Shown: positions 1-4,552 of the stretch, piece after piece
How positions within the stretch are numbered: position 1 is the stretch's first letter
How the letters are laid out: every line of letters begins with the position of its first letter
The notes under the pieces: model-generated
Seen by the model: the letters and a program-made list of their open reading frames with translations, nothing else
Database searches by the model: none
What the model was told of the DNA's origin: nothing
Source of the DNA: an uncultured Methylococcaceae bacterium
GTDB taxonomy: Bacteria > Pseudomonadota > Gammaproteobacteria > Methylococcales > Methylomonadaceae
Direction of reading: 5' to 3'
DNA length: 5,618 nucleotides
Assembly: GCA_903903365.1 (NCBI GenBank)
Contig: CAIUYS010000124.1
Coordinates: 1-5,618, forward strand
Made by a program: the position numbers and the translations under genes

Positions 1-224
1 ATGCCGTCAACAAATTCAAGATCACTTTCCGGTACGATAACTTTAACGCCGAAGCCTTCAAATACAGCGTCATTTTGATTCAGTGTGTCGGCGTAATCCA
101 GCACATAAGCATAGCCCGAGCAACCGGACTTTTTTACGCCTAATTTTAAACCAAGCCCTTTGCCACGTTTTTCCAGCTGTTTTTTTATTTGACGCGCTGC
201 ACTTTCAGTTAATGAGACAGACAT
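1..224 (-). CDS. iscA: Iron-sulfur cluster assembly protein IscA, N-terminal part (cut by window edge)
   Basis: A-type iron-sulfur carrier that receives or delivers iron or [Fe-S] clusters to target proteins in the cytoplasm. The first 74 residues are visible, and the C-terminus with the expected CGCG cysteine pair lies outside the window. The protein begins MSVSLTESAARQIKKQLEKR and contains GLGLKLGVKKSGCSG, with Cys35 in the same position as the first ligand cysteine of E. coli IscA, then YVLDYAD and a VKVIVP strand typical of the HesB/IscA fold. The ATG at 224 is preceded by an AGAGGG ribosome-binding site that overlaps the end of the upstream desulfurase gene. Only 10 bases separate the two genes, so they are almost certainly co-transcribed. 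ErpA or SufA are alternatives, but the N-terminal match and operon position favour IscA. The oddity is that iscU, which normally sits between iscS and iscA, is absent. Confidence 0.9.
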   Translation of the reverse strand, partial: MSVSLTESAARQIKKQLEKRGKGLGLKLGVKKSGCSGYAYVLDYADTLNQNDAVFEGFGVKVIVPESDLEFVDG

Positions 225-234
225 AACACCCTCT

Positions 235-1344
235 TTATACTTGGCAAACCAAGGTTTTTAGTTGATTAATAAATTCAAAAATTTCTGATTTAGTATTGGC
301 CGCACCTAAACTGATGCGGATTGCGCTTTTTGCAAGGCTGCTTTCTATGCCCATGGCAAGCAGTACCGGACTGGGTGCGCTGCCGCCACTGGCACAAGCC
401 GAGCCACTGGAAACAGCAATGTTTTTTTGATCCAGCTTCATCAACAGCATTTCGCCATCAATTCCAGAGATGCCAAATTGGACAGTATTGGGTAATCGGT
501 GGGCTAGGCGGGCAAAAATCGTTAAGCCGGGAATAGTAGTTAAACCGGCTTCCAGAAGCTCTCTTAACGCCAGTAAATGTTCATGGCGTTGGGTGAGTTC
601 GGTTTTTGCAAGTTCGGCAGCTTTTCCAAAGCCAACGATGGCGGCGACATTTTCAGTCCCGGCTCTTAAGCCCTGTTCTTGTCCGCCGCCAAGAAAGAGG
701 GGGTTTATCGCCAAGCCTTTTTCAAAGACCAGAGCGCCACAGCCTTTAGGGCCATAGATTTTATGACTGGATAGCGACATCAGATGAGCGCCCAGATGCT
801 TAAATGAAACGGGTATCTTACCAACCGCCTGAACAGCATCAGTATGAACCGTAATAGCGTTGGCTCGTAACGTTTTGGCGTAGGGCGCCAAATCCTGAAC
901 ACCTCCGGTTTCATTGTTTGCCAGCATAATTGAAACCAGATCAGGCTTTTTTTTAATCAGCTCGTCAATAACCGCTTGGGTGACGAGTCCGTTGGCATCC
1001 ACTTTGAGGGTATTTAACGTGGCTCCAAGACTTTTTAAACGCCGGGCGGATTCTGAAATGGAGGGGTGTTCAATAGCCGAAATAGCGAGCTTGCCTTGGG
1101 GAGGGAGTATTGCCAAGGCCAAGGTATTGGACTCGGTACCTCCGCTGGTAAAAACAATTTGAGAGGCTGGGGCATCAACCAGCACCGCAATTTGCTCGCG
1201 GGCGCCATCAATTGCGCTGCGAGCGATTCTGCCGTGACGATATAAACTGGACGGGTTACCGTAGAACGATTTTAGATAAGGTAACATGGCTTCCAGCACC
1301 CGATCATCGACGGGTGTTGTTGCATTGTGATCAAAGTATATCAT
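235..1344 (-). CDS. Short cysteine desulfurase (NifS/IscS class) in the iscS position
   Basis: PLP-dependent enzyme (369 aa) that removes sulfur from L-cysteine, giving alanine and an enzyme persulfide for iron-sulfur cluster assembly. Visible features are the N-terminal YFDHNATTPV motif, TSGGTESN at about 67-73, His93 stacking on the cofactor, Asp169 and Gln172 binding PLP, the Schiff-base Lys195 in SSHKIYGPKG, and catalytic Cys317 in SSGSACASGG. All are shifted by 11 residues from E. coli IscS. It differs from true IscS in two ways. It has NifS-like RAGTENV (228-234) where IscS has RSGTLPV or RSGTLPT. It also ends about 24 residues earlier, so the C-terminal segment that IscS uses to bind IscU is missing. 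The ATG at 1344 overlaps the last 14 bases of iscR and has no clear Shine-Dalgarno sequence, which suggests translational coupling. Desulfurase activity is near certain. Whether it is the housekeeping IscS or a NifS-like paralogue is open, so no gene symbol is given. Confidence 0.95.
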   Translation of the reverse strand: MIYFDHNATTPVDDRVLEAMLPYLKSFYGNPSSLYRHGRIARSAIDGAREQIAVLVDAPASQIVFTSGGTESNTLALAILPPQGKLAISAIEHPSISESARRLKSLGATLNTLKVDANGLVTQAVIDELIKKKPDLVSIMLANNETGGVQDLAPYAKTLRANAITVHTDAVQAVGKIPVSFKHLGAHLMSLSSHKIYGPKGCGALVFEKGLAINPLFLGGGQEQGLRAGTENVAAIVGFGKAAELAKTELTQRHEHLLALRELLEAGLTTIPGLTIFARLAHRLPNTVQFGISGIDGEMLLMKLDQKNIAVSSGSACASGGSAPSPVLLAMGIESSLAKSAIRISLGAANTKSEIFEFINQLKTLVCQV

Positions 1345-1831
1345 TCAGGTTAGACATCAATTCCGGATGGCGATGTATTTCAATAACTTGCGGAGTGTCT
1401 TGGTCTTGTCTTTTGGCAATTTCCTGAATACGATGTTTTTCAAGTAGTTGAGCCAAGGTGATGCCTTTTAAATAATCCCTGATTTGGTCACTCAAGCCCA
1501 TCCAAAGGTCGTGAGTCAAGCACGCCTTTTCATTTTGGCAATTGGCTTCACCACCACACTTGGTGGCATCAATCGGCTCATCAACAGCCGCAATAATGTC
1601 AGCGATATTGATTTCATCCGGCTTGCCAGCCAGAGAATAGCCGCCACCAGGTCCACGAATGCCTTTTACCATATTGGCACGACGCAAGCGTGCAAATAAT
1701 TGTTCCAAGTAAGACAGCGAGATAGTTTGACGGGCAGCAATATCAGTTAATGTCACCGGTTTGATCTGGCTGTGAAAAGCCAAGTCAAGCATTGCCGTTA
1801 CAGCATAACGGCCTTTAGTAGTTAAGCGCAC
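1331..1831 (-). CDS. iscR: Iron-sulfur cluster regulator IscR
   Basis: Rrf2-family transcription factor (166 aa) that binds a [2Fe-2S] cluster. In its cluster-bound form it represses the isc operon, and apo-IscR acts at type 2 sites. The start is the GTG at 1831, giving VRLTTKGRYAVTAMLDLA, which aligns residue for residue with E. coli MRLTSKGRYAVTAMLDVA. An AGGG ribosome-binding site (1843-1840) lies 8 bases upstream. An in-frame upstream ATG at 1876 would add 15 unrelated residues and run into the promoter. The winged helix contains ISLSYLEQLFARLR, including Glu43, which sets site specificity, and the RGPGGGYSL wing. The cluster ligands Cys92, Cys98, Cys104 and His107 are all present at E. 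coli positions. It is first in the operon, overlaps the desulfurase gene by 14 bases, and lies below an IscR box, consistent with autoregulation. Confidence 0.97.
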   Translation of the reverse strand: MRLTTKGRYAVTAMLDLAFHSQIKPVTLTDIAARQTISLSYLEQLFARLRRANMVKGIRGPGGGYSLAGKPDEINIADIIAAVDEPIDATKCGGEANCQNEKACLTHDLWMGLSDQIRDYLKGITLAQLLEKHRIQEIAKRQDQDTPQVIEIHRHPELMSNLNDIL

Positions 1832-1853
1832 AATAGAATCCCTAAGAAAAATA

Positions 1854-1873
1854 AGTATATTACCATAACTATA
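1854..1873 (-). promoter_or_regulatory. Candidate -10 elements of the iscR promoter
   Basis: Two sigma70-like -10 hexamers lie upstream of iscR: TATAGT (1873-1868) and TATACT (1859-1854). With TATAGT, the -35 region would fall around 1892-1897 inside the IscR box, the usual geometry for repression, but the -35 match there (CCGACT, 18-base spacing) is only 3 of 6. TATACT has a better hexamer but no good -35 and would leave a leader of about 16 bases. The sequence does not decide between them. Confidence 0.4.
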
Positions 1874-1876
1874 CAC

Positions 1877-1901
1877 TTAACCCACCAAAATAGTCGGCTA
1901 T
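1877..1901 (-). promoter_or_regulatory. IscR type 1 binding site
   Basis: On the minus strand the 25 bases match the type 1 IscR consensus (ATASYYGACTRWWWYAGTCRRSTAT) at 21 of 25 positions. The left half ATAGCCGACT and the central ATTTT are perfect, and the mismatches are at positions 16, 19, 22 and 25. The site ends 45 bases before the iscR GTG and overlaps the probable -35 region, so [2Fe-2S]-IscR bound here should repress iscR-desulfurase-iscA. A second copy, as seen in E. coli, is not clear. An ATAGTT half-site at 1872-1867 and ATACCT near 1926-1921 are too weak to count. Confidence 0.72.
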
Positions 1902-2005
1902 TGATCTGTTCGATAGTTAAGGTATTTTGGGTGTTACATCCAACTCTCCCGCAAAGCAAGGGAGTCTGGTGCTAAAGTCATTGCCTGCGCATGATTAAAG
2001 ATTAT

Positions 2006-2731
2006 TCATTTTCTTTGATTATCTTGAGACATCCTTAAAATACCCCTGAGTATGTCCAGTTCTTTAATATCCAGTTGTACGCGATTATAAATTCGCCGCA
2101 AGCGACGCATGATGGATTTTGATTTATCAGGATGCATAAAGCCAATATCTGTTAATGCCTCGTATAAATGCGTATAAAAAGATTCCATTTGTGTGGCGGT
2201 AGCTTTGGGGATTTTGCCTCTGTCGCCAATAACGATGGCTTCTTGCTGGCCTGCGGCGACAAATAACTCATAACAAACGACTTGCACGGCGGCCGCTATG
2301 TTTAAAGAGCTGTATTCGCTGTTGCAGGGAATACGAAGCAGAAAATGACATAAATCCAGCTCGTGATTTTTTAACCCTGAATTTTCACGGCCAAAAATAA
2401 TAGCAACTTTATTGCCTGATTCAGTAATCGCAACTTTATCAGCGCATTCTCGGGGTGTCATTTCAGGCCAGCTAATGGTCCTGCATCGTGCGCTGGCGCC
2501 TATGACCATTTGGCAGTCAGCAATAGCTTCTTGCAGGCTATGACAGACGGTTGCCTTGGCTAAAATATCATCCGCACCAGATGCTCTTGATGTTGCGTCT
2601 GCACTGGGGAATATTTTAGGCGAAACCAGCCAGAGATTAGCCATATTCATGTTTTTCATGGCGCGGGCAACCGCGCCAATATTGCCTGGATGCGTTGTTT
2701 CGACCAGAACAATTTTTATATGTGACAGCAA
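2006..2731 (-). CDS. trmJ: tRNA (cytidine/uridine-2'-O-)-methyltransferase TrmJ
   Basis: SPOUT-class methyltransferase that uses S-adenosylmethionine to 2'-O-methylate nucleotide 32 in the tRNA anticodon loop. The trefoil-knot SPOUT motifs are clear: IVLVETTHPGNIGAVARAMK at the N-terminus, VAIIFGRENSGL in the middle, and EYSSLNIAAAVQVVCYEL near residue 150. The C-terminal helical part (MRRLRRIYNR, ELDILRGIL) matches the E. coli dimerisation tail. I place the start at TTG 2731 (241 aa). This puts the protein in exact register with E. coli TrmJ (MLQNIRIVLVET versus MLSHIKIVLVET; active-site Arg23 coincides). It also puts the GAAGG at 2745-2741 at a usable 9-base distance. The alternative ATG at 2740 directly abuts that GAAGG and adds three residues. 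The gene lies between divergent suhB and downstream iscR, the E. coli order. Confidence 0.95.
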   Translation of the reverse strand: MLSHIKIVLVETTHPGNIGAVARAMKNMNMANLWLVSPKIFPSADATSRASGADDILAKATVCHSLQEAIADCQMVIGASARCRTISWPEMTPRECADKVAITESGNKVAIIFGRENSGLKNHELDLCHFLLRIPCNSEYSSLNIAAAVQVVCYELFVAAGQQEAIVIGDRGKIPKATATQMESFYTHLYEALTDIGFMHPDKSKSIMRRLRRIYNRVQLDIKELDILRGILRMSQDNQRK

Positions 2732-2740
2732 CGGAGTCAT

Positions 2741-2745
2741 CCTTC
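2741..2745 (-). promoter_or_regulatory. Ribosome-binding site that decides the trmJ start
   Basis: GAAGG on the minus strand touches the ATG at 2740 with no spacer, too close to serve it, but lies 9 bases before the in-frame TTG at 2731. Together with the alignment to E. coli TrmJ this favours the TTG start. Confidence 0.5.
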
Positions 2746-2818
2746 GTTAAAAATAAGCCAAGTTTACCAAAAGATTTGCTATCATTGTTCTTTTATCTGC
2801 TCATTGTAAATTCCGCCT
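2746..2818. promoter_or_regulatory. Divergent trmJ/suhB intergenic promoter region
   Basis: This AT-rich gap of about 75 bases must contain, or lie close to, the promoters of both divergent genes. On the plus strand TATCAT (2780-2785) could be a suhB -10 element but has no convincing -35. On the minus strand TTTACA near 2810-2805 resembles a -35 box but lacks a good -10 at standard spacing. No Shine-Dalgarno sequence precedes suhB. The role is inferred from gene orientation, and no exact promoter is claimed. Confidence 0.4.
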
Positions 2819-3613
2819 ATGCAACCCATGTTAAATATTGCCGTCCGTGCCGCTAGAAGCGCAGGCGACTTAATCCTTCGTTCAGCCGAGAATGTTGGCC
2901 GCCTGCACGTCGACGAAAAAGGTAAAAATGATTATGCCAGTGAGGTTGACCGTATGGCCGAGCGGGAAATTATTAGCATCATCAAGGCAGCTTATCCTGA
3001 ACACGCCATTTTGGCAGAAGAAAGTGGCGAGCATCAAGGTAACGACTTTGTCTGGGTGATAGACCCGCTGGATGGCACCACTAATTACTTGCATGGATTT
3101 CCTCAATACGCGGTTTCCATTGCCTTAAAGCATAAAGGCAAGCTGGAAGTCGGGGTCGTTTACGATCCTTTGCGTGATGAATTATTCACGGCCAAACGTG
3201 GCGGTGGCGCTATGTTAAATAATCGTCGCCTGAGACTAACCAATCAAAACACTTTAACAGGTGCGTTACTTGGAACGGGGTTTCCTTTTAAAACCGATAA
3301 ACATCTTGATGCTTATTTGGGCATGTTTCGGTCATTAACGACAGAGTGTGCAGGGATTCGCCGTGCCGGTGCAGCAGCGCTTGATCTGGCGTATGTTGCC
3401 GCTGGTCGACTGGATGGTTTTTGGGAAATCGGTGTCATGGAATGGGATATGGCGGCCGGTATTTTGCTGATAAAAGAAGCCGGCGGCGTTATTACCGATT
3501 TTTCTTTTAATGACAAGTACCTGGAATCAGGCAATGTCATTGCCGGTAGTCCAAAAATGCACCAGCTCATGTATCAACTTATTGAACCCCACGTGACCAA
3601 TAATTTGAAATAA
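2819..3613 (+). CDS. suhB: Inositol-1-monophosphatase SuhB
   Basis: Magnesium-dependent phosphatase (264 aa) of the inositol monophosphatase family. In E. coli SuhB also joins the Nus factors in the rRNA antitermination complex. The start MQPMLNIAVRAAR aligns exactly with E. coli MHPMLNIAVRAAR, and the length is close to the E. coli 267 aa. Metal ligands are visible as Glu67/Glu68 in AEESGE, Asp82 and Asp85 in the signature WVIDPLDGTTN, and Asp210 in EWDMAAG, followed by the C-terminal EAGGVITDFS motif. LDLAYVAAGRLDGFWE (188-203) is the usual substrate-side segment. It diverges from trmJ as in E. coli. No Shine-Dalgarno motif can be seen before the ATG, although the alignment fixes the start. 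Downstream is a repeat-rich gap before the convergent rimI. Confidence 0.97.
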   Translation: MQPMLNIAVRAARSAGDLILRSAENVGRLHVDEKGKNDYASEVDRMAEREIISIIKAAYPEHAILAEESGEHQGNDFVWVIDPLDGTTNYLHGFPQYAVSIALKHKGKLEVGVVYDPLRDELFTAKRGGGAMLNNRRLRLTNQNTLTGALLGTGFPFKTDKHLDAYLGMFRSLTTECAGIRRAGAAALDLAYVAAGRLDGFWEIGVMEWDMAAGILLIKEAGGVITDFSFNDKYLESGNVIAGSPKMHQLMYQLIEPHVTNNLK

Positions 3614-3640
3614 GCGGTTAAAGTGACGCTTATAGATTTT
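3610..3640 (+). terminator. Possible weak terminator at the suhB stop
   Basis: A 7-bp perfect stem ATAAGCG (3610-3616) / CGCTTAT (3627-3633) with a 10-base loop includes the suhB stop codon and is followed by AGATTTT. The stem is short and the T run interrupted, so termination here is only possible. Confidence 0.3.
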
Positions 3641-3662
3641 CAGATAAATAATTTCGATACTA

Positions 3663-3695
3663 ACGGATACTATCCCTTTAAGGGATGTTATCCGT
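3663..3695 (+). repeat. 33-base near-palindrome downstream of suhB
   Basis: Outer arms ACGGATA / TATCCGT flank an inner ATCCCTTTAAGGGAT that is palindromic except for its central base. Only positions 3670-3671 versus 3687-3688 break the symmetry (one C-T mismatch and one T-G wobble). As RNA it would form a long hairpin about 50 bases after the suhB stop. No T run follows on either side, so it is not a classic intrinsic terminator. It could be a transcript-stabilising hairpin, a protein-binding palindrome or a repeat remnant. Confidence 0.65.
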
Positions 3696-3716
3696 GTAAA
3701 CTAGATCTTCATGTAA

Positions 3717-3894
3717 GGTAACTTGCAATAAATACCCCACAATCATTGCCTGACTCTGGGGGTGGTAGGGTGCGCATCGCGCACCTATTGGTTTTTTTCT
3801 CTGGCATGTTTGTGGTGCGCGATGCGCATCCTACTCAGCTAAACTAAACAGCAGTATTGCGAAACTTGGCGGGTGTTATTTATTGCGAGTTGCC
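3717..3894. mobile_element. MITE-like element with terminal inverted repeats and TAA flanks
   Basis: The left end GGTAACTTGCAATAAATA (3717-3734) is the inverse complement, at 16 of 18 positions, of the right end TATTTATTGCGAGTTGCC (3877-3894). Looser similarity extends inward through a CCCC / GGG stretch. TAA stands directly outside both ends (3714-3716 and 3895-3897), which could be a 3-bp target duplication. The 178-bp unit has no coding capacity and encloses a second, GC-rich inverted repeat. This is the build of a non-autonomous miniature element. The family is unknown to me, and three bases are weak evidence for a duplication, so the mobile reading is an inference from structure. Confidence 0.55.
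3765..3834. repeat. Paired GGTGCGC palindromes (REP/BIME-like)
   Basis: Two 21-base arms (3765-3785 and 3814-3834) are inverse complements at 20 of 21 positions around a 28-base T-rich spacer. Each arm also contains its own small palindrome. The left is GGTGCGC-ATC-GCGCACC, and the right is GGTGCGC-GAT-GCGCATCC with one substitution. The DNA can therefore fold as one long stem or as two short hairpins, the paired layout of bacterial interspersed REP-type repeats. GTAGGGTGCGC-type palindromes are familiar in intergenic regions of several proteobacteria. The long stem is followed by CTACTCAGC and not a T run, so its role as a terminator is doubtful. Confidence 0.75.
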
Positions 3895-3955
3895 TAATGG
3901 AAGTTTAATTTCTGAAAGACTATAGTTCCCTGTTTCATGCGCATTAGCTAAAGAC

Positions 3956-4005
3956 TATTTACCACGAAGACAATCAGAAGTAACGTTGTGTCTTCGTGGT
4001 GAATA
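3956..4005. repeat. Long inverted repeat of the ACCACGAAGACA type
   Basis: Arms of 17 bases, TATTTACCACGAAGACA (3956-3972) and TGTCTTCGTGGTGAATA (3989-4005), pair perfectly except for one T-G wobble, around a 16-base loop. It ends 5 bases beyond the rimI stop codon on the minus strand. The ACCACGAAGACAC motif is, from memory, a widespread intergenic repeat in environmental bacteria. No T run follows on either strand. It may mark the 3' end of the rimI transcript, protect it, or simply be a dispersed repeat. Confidence 0.7.
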
Positions 4006-4010
4006 TTAAA

Positions 4011-4550
4011 TTAAAACAACTCCAACGCCAGCATGATGGCGTCTTCGCGGCCATTTTCGGCTGGGTAATAGCCTTTTCTAATGCCTATTTCATTGAAGCC
4101 GATGTCTTCATAGAGCGCGATCGCGGCTGTATTGGTGGGTCTCACTTCCAGAAAAATGGTTTCTGCCCGTCCACGGGCAATTTCGATCAAGTGTTCGAGC
4201 ATTTTACGACCGATACCTTGTTTCTGCTCTGCAGGGTCTACAGAAATATTAAGTATATGAGCCTCGCCAACCGCCATCGAAAGCAGGCTATAGCCCAATA
4301 CTTTGTTGTCTAATTCACATACCCAACAACTATAACCCGCTTTAAAACAGTCGGTAAAAATGTCTTCTTCCCAAGGAAAGTGATAGTTTTTTCTTTCTAT
4401 TTCCAGCACGCTCGGTAAATCCGCATGCGTCATTATCCGCAGACGCAGCAAATCCTTTTTAGTCACAGAGTCAGGAAATACCTTGGCATAGAATTCCTTA
4501 TCGGCATCATAAATCACCAAGTTTTTTATTTTGTCCATTAATCCCCGCAT
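4011..4550 (-). CDS. rimI: Ribosomal protein S18-alanine N-acetyltransferase RimI
   Basis: GNAT-fold enzyme (179 aa) that transfers acetyl from acetyl-CoA to the N-terminal alanine of ribosomal protein S18. The core begins near residue 36 (LRLRIMTHADLPSVLEIE), followed by HFPWEEDIF, the strand GEAHILNISVDP, the acetyl-CoA loop QKQGIG (109-114), LEVRPTNTAAIALYEDIGF with Glu135 and Tyr147 at catalytic positions, and the RimI hallmark GYYPAENGREDAIML. The gene starts 2 bases after the glycosylase stop and forms an operon with it. The ATG at 4550 has AAGG at 6 bases. An in-frame ATG at 4538 (GGGGA at 4 bases) is also plausible. Either start leaves about 30 residues before the core that E. coli RimI (148 aa) lacks. 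I do not recognise this extension. Confidence 0.93.
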   Translation of the reverse strand: MRGLMDKIKNLVIYDADKEFYAKVFPDSVTKKDLLRLRIMTHADLPSVLEIERKNYHFPWEEDIFTDCFKAGYSCWVCELDNKVLGYSLLSMAVGEAHILNISVDPAEQKQGIGRKMLEHLIEIARGRAETIFLEVRPTNTAAIALYEDIGFNEIGIRKGYYPAENGREDAIMLALELF

Positions 4551-4552
4551 AA

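Larger units (their letters stand above)
3614..4010. other. Gene-free, repeat-rich gap between convergent suhB and rimI
   Basis: I see no credible coding sequence on either strand in this 397-base gap. It holds four distinct inverted-repeat structures: a 33-base hairpin, a pair of nested repeats forming a MITE-like unit, and an ACCACGAAGACA-type long hairpin. There is also a short direct repeat AAAGACTAT at 3915-3923 and 3950-3958. The gap lies between two 3' ends, a tolerant location where such repeats accumulate. The hairpins may also serve as a two-way transcription end or as 3' stabilisers. Confidence 0.75.

Noticed and set aside
914..1162. Plus-strand open frame within the desulfurase gene
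   Set aside because: Antisense shadow of a strongly conserved enzyme, with no start signal.
1832..1876. 15-residue N-terminal extension of IscR from the ATG at 1876
   Set aside because: It would translate the -10 region, has no homology, and E. coli IscR starts exactly at the GTG-equivalent position with a good ribosome-binding site.
1861..1930. Second and third IscR boxes beside the main one
   Set aside because: ATACCT near 1926-1921 and ATAGTT at 1872-1867 match only part of a half-site and fail in the GACT and AGTC cores.
1946..1964. CTCCC/GGGAG stem between trmJ and iscR as a trmJ terminator
   Set aside because: Only 5 bp with a 9-base loop and no T run on the minus strand. Too weak to call.
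3714..4005. CRISPR array or tRNA-like structure in the repeat-rich gap
   Set aside because: The repeats are inverted and unlike each other, not direct repeats with equal spacers, and no cloverleaf or acceptor stem can be drawn.
3996..4313. Plus-strand open frame of 105 codons over the rimI 3' end
   Set aside because: It lies opposite rimI, begins inside the ACCACGAAGACA repeat, has no ribosome-binding site and resembles no known protein. It is an antisense shadow.
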